Positions 18,658 to 29,627 of a stretch of DNA of 64,000 nucleotides are shown here, piece after piece. Each line of letters starts with the position of its first letter. The first letter of the stretch is position 1. The notes beneath the pieces were generated by a model. It saw nothing but the letters and a program-made list of their open reading frames with translations, had not been told where the DNA came from and did no database searches. Location of the stretch: positions 24,792,777-24,856,776 of the forward strand of contig NC_060063.1 in NCBI RefSeq assembly GCF_020283565.1, in the 5' to 3' direction. Both the position numbers and the translations under genes were made by a program. This stretch comes from Trifolium pratense (Eukaryota > Streptophyta > Magnoliopsida > Fabales > Fabaceae).

Positions 18658-20658
18658 TGTTACACCCCGAACTAACTACCCTTAAAAACGTGATCTTAAA
18701 AACTTTTTAAAGATAAGTAGCCGGAGCGCTACGGAAAACATTTTCAAAAACGATCGTGCACATGACACGAAACGTCGCAGCGGAAAACATTAAATAATGG
18801 ATTTTCAAAGCAATGAACAAAATAGTTCAAAAGATAAAGCATCTACATAAAACATAAGTTAAGATGTTCACATCGATATACGACGGAATACAAACGATCC
18901 CCGACTCGATGTTACAAACTACCAGAGCACTAATATACATCTCAACCAAACTAAACTTAACAAAACTATACAAAGGTAGCCTACACTAGCTCCTCACCAA
19001 AAGTGCTCCACACCAAAACGATCTACAGCTAAAGCTCGATCGAAACCACGACCTGAATACCTGAACCCCCAAAGGTCCAGCACATAACAATTAGGTAGAG
19101 AGTTAGTAAACATAATCACATACATACGAATATAGAAACGCACCTATATTCAACCTATCACGTATTACTAACTCACACACATGCCTCCATAAGCAATACA
19201 CCAAATAACACATACTCACAAATACACAACCAGATAGTTTCACGTCGTCTCGGACAACACACAGAACTCACATAACACATAACACATAATTGCACATTTA
19301 CTCAAATGCGACTAATGCCAAACATTCAATGTCATGCCAACCTAGACACGACTAATGCATGTGGTACCATCTTCTTTATCAAGGAACTTACCATTGATAT
19401 CCTTCTTTATTGGACAAGTCCAATATCCTTCTTTATCAGACGAATCTGATATCCCTAAATAATGCATGAGTTTATGAATGCCATGCATTTACCAAACATA
19501 TGATAATCACTTAGCACGAAGCTACCGCTCACTACATGGATAACATAATCCATTAAACTTCTTTATCAGACAAACTGATATTCTTCTTTATCGGACAACC
19601 CGATATACAAACATACATATACTTCTTTGACATTTTATATAAATGCCATTACACAACACAATTATTAAACATATAATAATTCCAAACCAAAACGAAACCA
19701 AATACATGGATACACACACTTTACAAACATCAGCAAAATTGCTGTCACTGAGGCCTTCGCTAAGCGAGGGCTTAGCGAGACTTGGCGAACCACACCAGTA
19801 AGTCACCTGCTCATGGCGAGCTTTGGCGAGCTTCAGCGAACCTGTTCGCTACAGCGAACTCTTGGTCGCTTAGCGAACTACACCAGAAAAATATCTGTTC
19901 TTGAGTTTCAATAAGGCGGTTTAACACTCAAATCCATCCAAAATACATCATAACATGTTATAAATGCATAATAAGTGATCAATCATGTATATACCATACA
20001 TATATACATGTATCAACAATCAAAAACACCAAAACACATCACACATACAAAATCATGTCAATTTCTTGCAAAATAAGCAAAGTTGCATAAACATGCAAAC
20101 TATCATCAAACATATACATATTCCCTCCTAGATGTTCATTAAGCATACTAAGATGAAAAGACATGTTTATGATAAAGAAATTTCACCCAAACCCCAAAGA
20201 AATTGGATGAGAGAGTTTAGGAATGGAGGCTAGACACCTCCCCTCTCTTGGATCACCCAAGCTTATGCTTAACCACTCTCACCTTAGATTGAATGATGAT
20301 TCTTGGCCTCTAAATCTCTTCTCCTTGCTCGTGTTCTTCTCCTTGCTCTCCTAGCCAAAACCCTAGCTTAGCTTTCTCTCTTGCTAACTTCTAACTTCTC
20401 ATGAAAAGTGAATTGTGAGACTATTCATGGTTTTGACTTGCTACTTATACTACTTCCTAATTCTCTTGGTTCAAGCCCAACTTGCCTAAGCCCACTAAGC
20501 TCAAACACACGCCCAAGCCCACTAACACGACAAAGGTTTCGCTCACACACTTATGTTCGCGATAAATAATTATACGTCGCGTAAATAAATATTTAACACT
20601 AACCCAAAATATATGCAAATATATAAAATATCGATTTACTAAAAATCGGGTCGTTACA
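18658..20658 (-). repeat. 3' LTR of gag-only element
   Basis: 2001 bp. It carries five hairpin units at 19377-19605 (stems such as TATTGGAC/GTCCAATA at 19408-19415 and 19418-19425; TATCAGA/TCTGATA; TATCAG/CTGATA; TATCGG/CCGATA). It also has the CTGGACC-type hairpin at 19061-19080 and, on the minus strand, a GTATAAGTAG promoter-like box near 20445. Next to it is an inverted GCGAAGCTCGCC-like cluster (19755-19880) of repeated TTAGCGA/TCGCTAAG words. Confidence 0.9.
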
Positions 20659-20672
20659 ACTCTACCCCCCTT
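20659..20672 (-). other. Polypurine tract of gag-only element
   Basis: On the minus strand AAGGGGGGTAGAGT stands directly before the 3' LTR, fixing the minus orientation. Confidence 0.85.
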
Positions 20673-20724
20673 AAAAGAATTTCGCCCTCGAAATTTCCTA
20701 AGAGATAAAACAGAGAACGAACCC

Positions 20725-21663
20725 TCAACGCAGCATCTTCGGTTTCTTGCATGCCGGACTCTTGTGACCTTCCTCGCCACAATTGAAACAAAACACTTTC
20801 ACCCGACAAGCATCGGCCTTGTGCCCAAACTGTCCACAATTGAAACACTTGTCGCTTTTCCTCGGGCAATCATATGACATATGACCCCGCTCTCCACATT
20901 TGTAACAACTTCCACTTCCTTGCTTCTTCTTTCCACTTCCATTGCCCTTGTTCTCATACGGCTTACCACGATCCAAACCTTTTCCTTTCCTATCATTCAG
21001 AACCTTATAGTAGTTGGTCTTGGCTTTGCTATCTTCATCACAAATCCTTGCCTTGGTCATAAGGGTCGGAAAATCCCTGATTTCAGAAAATCCAATCAAA
21101 AGCTTGATATCCGGACGAAGTCCACTCTCGAACTTGACACACTTATCCTCTTCGGCTCCCACCGTGTTGTAGTGTGGACTGAACACACACAAAGCTTCAA
21201 ACTTAGCCGAATACTCGGCGACCGATAAATTTCCTTGCTTGAGCTCCATGAACTCGATCACTTTCTTATTCTTCACATCAGCCGGAAAGTACTTCCTTAA
21301 AAATTCCCTTTTGAAAGTTTCCCAAACGATGGCAACACCGTCCACTCCTATCCTGAGTCTCACATTCCTCCACCAAACGATTGCCTCCTCTCTAAGAGCA
21401 TAAGTTCCCAAAGTAGTCTTGTTCTCCTCAGAACAACTCATTGCTTCAAAGATGATCTCAACCTCATCTAACCACTTGATAGCTCCCTCCGGGTTATAGC
21501 CCCCGGTAAACAGAGTCGGTTTATGCGACATAAACCTTTCCAATCTTTTCTCACTATCCCTTTCCGGGTCATTATCCCTTACCACCAATGTAGTCAAAGC
21601 AGTCAAAGCTCGTGCAATCTGAGCGTTGGTCCTAGCAGCAGCCATGATTCCTGAACGAATCAC
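20725..21663 (-). CDS. Gag protein with three zinc knuckles (no pol)
   Basis: A 312-residue capsid/nucleocapsid protein. The likely start is MAAARTNAQIARAL, six codons after the first ATG. The Gypsy-type retrotransposon gag domain spans about 60-190 (FTGGYNPEGAIKWLDEVE, WETFKREFLRKYFPADVK, LKQGNLSVAEYSAKFEAL). Three CCHC knuckles lie at 253-266 (CYKCGERGHMSYDC), 273-286 (CFNCGQFGHKADAC) and 292-305 (CFNCGEEGHKSPAC). The frame stops seven residues after the third knuckle, where an autonomous relative would continue into protease. It is fully open although the element has no enzymes, which suggests selection for Gag function in trans or in cis, or simply youth. It probably packages its own RNA for copying by a helper Gypsy element. 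Confidence 0.93.
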   Translation of the reverse strand: MIRSGIMAAARTNAQIARALTALTTLVVRDNDPERDSEKRLERFMSHKPTLFTGGYNPEGAIKWLDEVEIIFEAMSCSEENKTTLGTYALREEAIVWWRNVRLRIGVDGVAIVWETFKREFLRKYFPADVKNKKVIEFMELKQGNLSVAEYSAKFEALCVFSPHYNTVGAEEDKCVKFESGLRPDIKLLIGFSEIRDFPTLMTKARICDEDSKAKTNYYKVLNDRKGKGLDRGKPYENKGNGSGKKKQGSGSCYKCGERGHMSYDCPRKSDKCFNCGQFGHKADACRVKVFCFNCGEEGHKSPACKKPKMLR

Positions 21664-21751
21664 AACTCGACGTTAGAATGTATTAACAGTGTACCCAACA
21701 CATGCTTCATACAAGAGAAAGAAAATCCTAATGGCTCACATGAACCGACCT

Positions 21752-21763
21752 GCTCTGATACCA
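21752..21763 (-). other. Primer binding site of gag-only element
   Basis: TGGTATCAGAGC on the minus strand, five bases inside the 5' LTR boundary at 21769. It is the same primer type as in the Gypsy-type host element. Confidence 0.9.
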
Positions 21764-21768
21764 ACTAT

Positions 21769-23769
21769 TGTTACACCCCGAACTAACTACCCTTAAAAAC
21801 GTGATCTTAAAAACTTTTTAAAGATAAGTAGCCGGAGCGCTACGGAAAACATTTTCAAAAACGATCGTGCACATGACACGAAACGTCGCAGCGGAAAACA
21901 TTAAATAAAGGATTTTCAAAGCAATGAACAAAATAGTTCAAAAGATAAAGCATCTACATAAAACATAAGTTAAGATGTTCACATCGATATACGACGGAAT
22001 ACAAACGATCCCCGACTCGATGTTACAAACTACCAGAGCACTAATATACATCTCAACCAAACTAAACTTAACAAAACTATACAAAGGTAGCCTACACTAG
22101 CTCCTCACCAAAAGTGCTCCACACCAAAACGATCTACAGCTAAAGCTCGATCGAAACCACGACCTGAATACCTGAACCCCCAAAGGTCCAGCACATAACA
22201 ATTAGGTAGAGAGTTAGTAAACATAATCACATACATACGAATATAGAAACGCACCTATATTCAACCTATCACGTATTACTAACTCACACACATGCCTCCA
22301 TAAGCAATACACCAAATAACACATACTCACAAATACACAACCAGATAGTTTCACGTCGTCTCGGACAACACACAGAACTCACATAACACATAACACATAA
22401 TTGCACATTTACTCAAATGCGACTAATGCCAAACATTCAATGTCATGCCAACCTAGACACGACTAATGCATGTGGTACCATCTTCTTTATCAAGGAACTT
22501 ACCATTGATATCCTTCTTTATTGGACAAGTCCAATATCCTTCTTTATCAGACGAATCTGATATCCCTAAATAATGCATGAGTTTATGAATGCCATGCATT
22601 TACCAAACATATGATAATCACTTAGCACGAAGCTACCGCTCACTACATGGATAACATAATCCATTAAACTTCTTTATCAGACAAACTGATATTCTTCTTT
22701 ATCGGACAACCCGATATACAAACATACATATACTTCTTTGACATTTTATATAAATGCCATTACACAACACAATTATTAAACATATAATAATTCCAAACCA
22801 AAACGAAACCAAATACATGGATACACACACTTTACAAACATCAGCAAAATTGCTGTCACTGAGGCCTTCGCTAAGCGAGGGCTTAGCGAGACTTGGCGAA
22901 CCACACCAGTAAGTCACCTGCTCATGGCGAGCTTTGGCGAGCTTCAGCGAACCTGTTCGCTACAGCGAACTCTTGGTCGCTTAGCGAACTACACCAGAAA
23001 AATATCTGTTCTTGAGTTTCAATAAGGCGGTTTAACACTCAAATCCATCCAAAATACATCATAACATGTTATAAATGCATAATAAGTGATCAATCATGTA
23101 TATACCATACATATATACATGTATCAACAATCAAAAACACCAAAACACATCACACATACAAAATCATGTCAATTTCTTGCAAAATAAGCAAAGTTGCATA
23201 AACATGCAAACTATCATCAAACATATACATATTCCCTCCTAGATGTTCATTAAGCATACTAAGATGAAAAGACATGTTTATGATAAAGAAATTTCACCCA
23301 AACCCCAAAGAAATTGGATGAGAGAGTTTAGGAATGGAGGCTAGACACCTCCCCTCTCTTGGATCACCCAAGCTTATGCTTAACCACTCTCACCTTAGAT
23401 TGAATGATGATTCTTGGCCTCTAAATCTCTTCTCCTTGCTCGTGTTCTTCTCCTTGCTCTCCTAGCCAAAACCCTAGCTTAGCTTTCTCTCTTGCTAACT
23501 TCTAACTTCTCATGAAAAGTGAATTGTGAGACTATTCATGGTTTTGACTTGCTACTTATACTACTTCCTAATTCTCTTGGTTCAAGCCCAACTTGCCTAA
23601 GCCCACTAAGCTCAAACACACGCCCAAGCCCACTAACACGACAAAGGTTTCGCTCACACACTTATGTTCGCGATAAATAATTATACGTCGCGTAAATAAA
23701 TATTTAACACTAACCCAAAATATATGCAAATATATAAAATATCGATTTACTAAAAATCGGGTCGTTACA
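21769..23769 (-). repeat. 5' LTR of gag-only element
   Basis: 2001 bp, practically the same as 18658-20658 including the hairpin array (about 22488-22716 in this copy). Open frames read in both copies, such as the duplicated 72-residue frame, are LTR sequence and not genes. Confidence 0.92.
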
Positions 23770-24643
23770 TACTCTAATAAAGACGATGGTACCACATGCA
23801 TTAGAGGTGTCTAGAGGATATAGCATGAATGTGAAGCATTAGATTGCATTAGGGATTATGTGTGCATTTTATGATAAATGATGTTTGACACATACTTGGT
23901 AAATGTTGATTGTTAATCCGTATGTGAGGAGCAGAGTCCGTCATGACTATAAAATGAACAACGCAGGGTCCGTCATGACCATAATCTGAACAATGTATTT
24001 GTGGTGTTAGATTACATTAGGAACTTTATGTATATTCCTATTTGTGACTGAGTTATGTGATATTTGTGGATGTTTTGGTATTGTCCGAGACGACGTGAAA
24101 CTATATGTTTGGTGTACTTTGTGGATGATTGAATATGTAATAAATGAAGTGTATGCATGATATATGAATATGCATGAATGATGGTGATGTATATGTATAA
24201 TGTATGATTATGCATGTTTTTATGAAGAGGTGTTTAAGTACCATTTACTTACACTTGTATATTTTGAGTATGTTGTCTAACTCTCTTTTATGTGTTATGT
24301 GCTGGACCGTTGGGGGTCCAGATTTACAGGTTTTGTGGTATTCGATGTCGAGTCGTCGGTGAAGCTCTGCTCTGATTGTGACACGGGAAAGGGTTGTATT
24401 TAGACTATAGGGTCTTTATGACTTTCGATATTTATTTGTAAAACTATACATTTTGATAAATGATTATTCTGTATAAACACTGTTTTTACTAATTAATTAC
24501 ATTAGTATTATTTTGATTGAAGAGTGTAATGCTCGAACCATGACTTTTATAATAACAAAACTTTGATTTTCCGCCGCGTATTTAGAGAAAGATTTTATTA
24601 AAGGTAGAAATATAAAACTAATGGGTTTGGGTGTTACACTGAC

Positions 24644-26115
24644 AAAGCATACCATATAAAATTAAATATATTAAGTATATAACATTATAGTTCACTAATG
24701 TATCCATAGAACAGTCTAATTCGTTGTCTAGCTTTATTTATTTCTTTTCTTTTTTCTTTTCAATTACGTTAAATAATATATCTATTTAGGTAAGGTTCAT
24801 TCCTTTGGTTCTTTTATTCTCTTCTTTTTACATTGGTCTTCTATAATCAGGATAATCGTCTACTACTGTTAATCTGCTTCCTCTCTATATGAAATGCAAT
24901 GCACTAAGACCATCCTATATGAAACACTAATGATCCGGATAATAAGTCTCATACCAATGAGAAAAACTAGCCACACAGGCTCAAGCCACACAGGCTAAAA
25001 GTAGTAAACTAGCCACACAGGCTCCAGCCACACAGGCTAAAAATATTAATCTAGCCACACAGGCTCCTAAAACTCTCTTATATACATCTATATGATGCAT
25101 GTGTCAACAGGGTGCAAACTTCATTTTCATAATGAAACCAACCCAACGAATCAGTACTCCCAACATTCTTATTTATAGCTTCTTGGTTTATATTAAACGG
25201 TCAGTGGGACAAATCAACAAACAATACTATCCTCAAGTTTTGAATTAGTACGGCACTAGGTGTAAATATAGAAGGGTCCAAATTCTACTTGCTTAAACAC
25301 TAATTAGTAAGGCACCGAATATCAAAATTGACTAAAAGTAAACAAGAGCAATATGTAAACAATAGAAATAAGTAAACAATATACATATTGTAGTCACAAT
25401 AGATTATTTCAAAATATGGACAGACTTGGAAATATAAATATACAAAACTAGAGCAAATTTAAATTAAGAACATGGGTTATTTCATAACACAGGTAGTAAA
25501 ATATCAGGCATAACCGACACAAAATATTATTTACAAGTTTTCTTCTTTTCCTTGTTAGAAATACTATTTATTTACATTTTATAGGGCTGATTCCATTGGT
25601 TCATTTTAAGTGGCAAAAGTTTTACTATTATTTCACAACATAATCCTACGTAGCATGAGTTTATGGGGAAAAAGCTCTTACATCAGACGTTTTCCTTCCT
25701 AGCGCAACTTTTAAGTCTCAAATTCGCATCGCCCATCCAACTCTCACTACGGACTTTGTTTCGATAGCCCAACCGTTGAAAAATATGTTCTACGTTTGGT
25801 GACACTAACGAAGTATTGAAGAAGTAGATGCTAGGAAATGATCGATGGAAGTCAAAATATTTTGTATAGACTGAAGATGATGATGATGAGTTAAATGATA
25901 GCTAGGTTGTATTGTTTCATGTTTGTAAACTAATGCATGGCACTTAGAAAAATAATGATAGAGATTGGCGTTTTTATATGGCTAGTTTGACGAAGGAAAA
26001 TACTTTGGCAATCTCTATGCAAAGATAAAGAAGGAATAATTTGCAATTAAAAGCAATTCAAAGGAAATAATTTCACATGTGAGAAAATAATGAATATTTA
26101 GTGTCTTGCCTCCCT
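24644..26115. other. Outer element, right arm, non-coding
   Basis: AT-rich sequence of the outer LTR-type element. It includes the CCACACAGGCT repeat (24969-25066) and, read on the minus strand, a possible TATA box near 25975 followed by a leader-like stretch. No coding frame is supported. Confidence 0.45.
24969..25066 (+). repeat. Short tandem repeat of AGCCACACAGGCT
   Basis: The word AGCCACACAGGCT occurs five times in 98 bp, separated by 2-17 bases. Two of the pairs are joined as GCTCAAGCC and GCTCCAGCC. Each word has the inverted ends AGCC...GGCT, so it can form a small hairpin. Confidence 0.85.
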
Positions 26116-26345
26116 AATCTATTATTTATTAGTTTGAGAGTTTCTCTCTCCATGCAATTTTCTAACGTGGCAATATCACATTCATCCTATGCATGCGTGC
26201 CATTCTCCAATGCTTCTCTATCTGACGTGTCATTATTATACTTTCTCTTAGCCATTCTTTAATGATTTTCATCTTTTTACTTCAAAATAATTTAGTGATT
26301 TTATTTAATGGAGAGAGAAACTCCCAAACTAATAAATAATAGATT
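26116..26345. mobile_element. MITE-like inverted repeat element, 230 bp
   Basis: Terminal inverted repeats of about 37 bp: AATCTATTATTTATTAGTTT... at the left and its complement ending AATAAATAATAGATT at the right, with one or two mismatches (GAGAG against GGGAG). No convincing TSD was seen and nothing is encoded. A related GAGAGTTTCTCTCTC word recurs near 28627. Confidence 0.75.
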
Positions 26346-28619
26346 TTGTAAAATGATCTATTTTGATTGTACTTTTTAGCCTCAACATTTTTTTAAAAAA
26401 TGATCTATTTTTAAAATTATTTTGATTTTGATTACTATTTTAAAATATTTTAGAATATGAAACGTTTAAATTTCGTAATAAAATTAATATTTACTATTTT
26501 AAAAAATTCGTATTATAATTTAATTTAAAAATATTGTATTATTCCATATATTAAAAAATAAGCAAAATAAAAAATAATGTAAAGAAATTTTTTTATGAAT
26601 TGTTATTGAGGTAATGTTTTATTTTTATAGGAGGTAATATAATAAGCACTTATAATAGTTTTTATGGGAGGTAATGTTTTATTTTTGAATATATAATTAA
26701 TATATAATCAAGTATAACATTTATATTTTCAAAAAAATTAGTAAAAAAAAATTATTTTTTAAATCTTTCACATTTCAAAAATATTAATAAAAAAGTCTAA
26801 TTTGAATGATTTATAAAAATCTAATTAAAGAATTATAAGAAATAAGAAATAGAAGTCATGAAAAGGGTCATGACCAAAAACAAAAAATCATGAAAAAGGG
26901 ATTCTCTCTTTGACTGAATGCAATGCAAAGGGGATTCTTAAAAAAGGAAAATCATGCAAATGATTATAAATAAATAAAAAATAGACTTTATTACATCTCC
27001 ATATATAGACATATTTAAAAATATTGGTCAACAAACTATTAAAATTCTTCATAAATGTATTATAAAAGCATCATTATCATAATAAGAAATAAAATATATT
27101 AGAATAAAAAAAAATCACGTCAAACAAAAAAAGTTACATTATCAAGTCTAAAAGAATTGTAATTAATTCTCATTAGTTAATTTTAGAAATATTTGATAAG
27201 ATTGATGGTATTTTTTGCTATAAATATTACAACTCACAACATTCCTCACATCATTCTGATATTCCTTCTAAGTTTTTTTCTTTTTGCATGTTTTCTCACT
27301 TAATTTGTAATTTCATCCTAAAGCATAATTGACTAATGTTTTGTTTGTTTTTTTGCAGGAATATATACAACTTCGGGACGGTGCACTTCCATAATAGTGT
27401 TATTCCAAAAAAAAAAAAATTATACAACTTCGATACCGTGCATTTCTATAACAGTGTTATTTCGAGTTTTATAGCGCTACAAAAAATGGTTGCATGTCTT
27501 TAACATATTTTTCTAAATATTTTAATGTTTTGTTTTTATTGTGCTAACTATATATTATTTGTTGCAGTAAAAAAAACTATATATTATTTGTAATCATTGT
27601 CCTTTCCTCTAATTTTCCATAACTCTTATGTATACTCCGTATTTTTTTGCGACAATGAGACACTTGGTGGTGGTTTGAAGGACATACTAATTGTGCATTG
27701 ATTTCCTAAAACTAATAGAAGACGTACACGGGAGACAAGACTATCGACAAGAGGATTCAAAATAAAAAAGAGAAATCATTTTTTTCTCTAAAGTCAAACA
27801 TTATTCATCTTTCTTTTTAAACTATTTTTTTAAAGAAGCCAAAATATCATTCATCTATCTTTGTAACATGTATTTACGATTTGATCCTGTATACTCTATT
27901 TGTTATGAGGAAATATGTGTTGATCGTATAATTAGTTTGTTTTAATTTTTGTAATATAAATAATCAAGTGTTATTCTTTTTTTTTTTTTTGCTGGTGTTT
28001 ATCAATTATAAAGTTTACTTATTAAAAAAAAATTGTTATTCATATATGTATTTTTGGTTTAAATCATATTTATAAAAAAAAATTATACTATTATTGATAA
28101 ATATTGTACTCTATTTTTTACTCATTATTTTTAATGTATATCAATTACTTTGTAACCGGCATATGTGTATGTAGCTTATTTTTAGAGAAATATTTTGCAT
28201 GTTCAAACATTTCTTTCAGTAAGTAACGTCTTTATAATATATTGTAATATTGTTTTAATCAATATTATGAAAATTTATTATCCTTTTAATTGTAAAGAAT
28301 GGCTCAATGTTAGAACGATCCGAAGAAATATAAACCATATTCAGTGCATATTATTATGAAATAAATCACACACAAGATCTAACTAAACAAAGAGATAATG
28401 TATGTGACTTTAAAAGCATTCTATATTTATTCAAAATGCATTAAATTTGTACTAAAATTAGACCCAATAATAATTTGTATGTATTGGGCGCTAGCCCCTT
28501 TTGCAATCCAAAAAAAAAATATGTATGTAACTATTTAGTCCGTACTGTAAGAAAAATAATTAATTATTCGACATTTCAAAATTTCCTTTTTAGTCATGTT
28601 TTTTAAATTCATAAATTCT
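26346..28619. other. AT-rich non-coding stretch in the outer element
   Basis: Very AT-rich, with many A and T runs and no supported gene. GGGCGCTAGCCCCTTTTGCA near 28487-28506 followed by an A run looks like the 3' end of a retroposon, but no matching body was found. Confidence 0.4.
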
Positions 28620-29116
28620 ATTTTTGAGAGTTTCTCTCTCATAGTCCAACTCATAAGTGGCAACCTCTCAATGATCCAAGTCTTATATGGTATCATATTA
28701 TTTTTTCAATTCCTATGTGGCTAAAATTTTATACTCATATATTAATACACATGCATAACCTTTTGGTAATTTACATGAGACATATATTTATATATTAATA
28801 CATTACCATAATTTTTTCCGTAATTTATACGGGGATGAGAGAGAAAATACGGGAAGCGAGACTTCACTCTCCACCATGTTCAATTCCATAGTAATATAAT
28901 TTTATACAATAAAATAATAATTTTCAAAATTTCTACGGGAATGAAAGAGAAAACACGGGAAGCGGGAGACACTTCTCCTCCCTGTTCAATTTCATGCTAA
29001 TATAATTTTGCACACTAATAATAATTTATTTTTTTGGTACCAGAATAATAAATTTTTAATAATTTATATTTTTACTTGAATATTAACCCGTGCAATGCAC
29101 GGGTAAGTTATACTAG
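28620..29116 (+). mobile_element. Helitron-like element, 3' terminus recognisable
   Basis: The right end has the palindrome ACCCGTGCAATGCACGGGT (29086-29104), an eight-base spacer and CTAG (29113-29116) followed by T. This is the Helitron pattern of hairpin plus CTRR inserted before T. The 5' end is uncertain; TCTCTCTC near 28633 is only a candidate. Inside are two imperfect copies (about 28830-28910 and 28936-29015) built around CGGGAATGAAAGAGAAAACA. No helicase is present, so it would be non-autonomous. Confidence 0.5.
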
Positions 29117-29627
29117 TAAATCATTTATAAGAAACGTAGGTTGAGATAAATTGGCAAGAATGGTTTTTCATCACATGAATAGAATTTAACACGAGAAGAC
29201 AACAAGAGAAAGTCTCTTTTGGCAAATTAGGATGCTAGCATTTGTAGAAATTAAGAGCTATTAAGAGAGAGATTAACATTGAATCCAATAAATGAGGGAA
29301 TGATCAAATAAATAAGGGAATGATGAGCAATTGAATCAAGAATATTATCTTTTAATAACCTTAATTAACATTGGCTCGTGAGAGAGAAAATTGGAAATAG
29401 AAACAAGTCTTCAAAGTTTGAAATAGAGATAAGTGTGCAAGATTACTTCAATTTTGACTTAACCAATAATTTAGCTCATACTTAAAAATAAAACGAATCA
29501 TTCAATGACTAACGTAAAGTATGAAATTAAAATATATCAAATAGAATATACAATATAAAATAATTAATAACTATATTATCAAATAATAAATCAATAAAAT
29601 GCGTATATAAAATATTGGGTTGTTACA
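29117..29627. other. Outer element, terminal part
   Basis: Non-coding AT-rich sequence ending in TTGGGTTGTTACA, the outer terminus, before the TSD CTATC (29628-29632). No feature beyond the terminus itself is supported. Confidence 0.5.

Larger units (their letters stand above)
18658..23769 (-). mobile_element. Gag-only LTR retrotransposon (TR-GAG type)
   Basis: This 5112-bp element has two 2001-bp LTRs and only 1110 bp between them. On the minus strand the LTR starts TGTAACGACCCGATTTTTAG and ends TTAGTTCGGGGTGTAACA. TSD is TACTC. The interior holds, in order, a primer site, one open gag frame and a purine tract; protease, reverse transcriptase and integrase are absent. I found a single difference between the LTRs (T at about 18798 against A at about 21909), so the insertion is very recent. 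Pol must have come from an autonomous partner. Its LTR shares the hairpin array and the CTGGACC hairpin with the Gypsy-type element it landed in, so the two families are related. Confidence 0.93.
1335..24638 (+). mobile_element. Gypsy-type LTR retrotransposon with long LTRs and decayed interior, host of two further elements
   Basis: LTRs start TGTAACGACCCAATTTTC and end GGGTTTGGGTGTTACA, the TSD is CTGAC (1330-1334 and 24639-24643), a TGGTATCAGAGC primer site follows the 5' LTR, and a purine tract precedes the 3' LTR. Without the SIRE and gag-only insertions the element measures about 8077 bp, of which 2342 and 2382 bp are LTRs and only about 3353 bp is interior. The interior keeps only a broken Gypsy pol. 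The LTRs nevertheless differ at only about eight positions that I could spot, plus one 40-bp repeat unit. The element therefore moved recently although it seems to encode nothing, which implies enzymes supplied by a relative. Confidence 0.9.
17140..24638 (+). repeat. 3' LTR of the Gypsy-type element, split by the gag-only element
   Basis: LTR parts 17140-18657 and 23775-24638 add up to 2382 bp once the insertion and one TSD copy are removed. This is exactly 40 bp longer than the 5' LTR, and the extra is one more 40-bp unit in the array at 17876-18212. The insertion point is inside the last hairpin of the hairpin array (TSD TACTC at 18653-18657 and 23770-23774). Confidence 0.92.
572..29627 (-). 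mobile_element. Outer LTR-type element or giant solo LTR hosting the nest
   Basis: The insert is bounded by TG...CA termini and a 5-bp TSD (CTATC). On the minus strand it starts TGTAACAACCCAATATTTT (from 29627) and ends TTCGGGATGTTACA (at 572), the usual termini of plant Gypsy LTRs. After removing the nested 1335-24638 element and its TSD copy, about 5747 bp remain. I find no PBS, no PPT, no second copy of the termini and no coding domain, so a solo LTR of a large-LTR family or a very decayed element is likely. A TATA-like TTTTTATATGG (plus-strand reading) near 25971 could be its minus-strand promoter. Smaller elements at 26116-26345 and about 28620-29116 sit inside it. Confidence 0.6.

Noticed and set aside
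19588..19806. 72-codon frame present twice (also 22699-22917)
   Set aside because: It is part of the two LTRs of the gag-only element; the duplication is the LTR pair, not a gene family.
28487..28520. GCGCTAGCCCC plus A run as a LINE or SINE 3' end
   Set aside because: No retroposon body, second copy or TSD could be found next to it.
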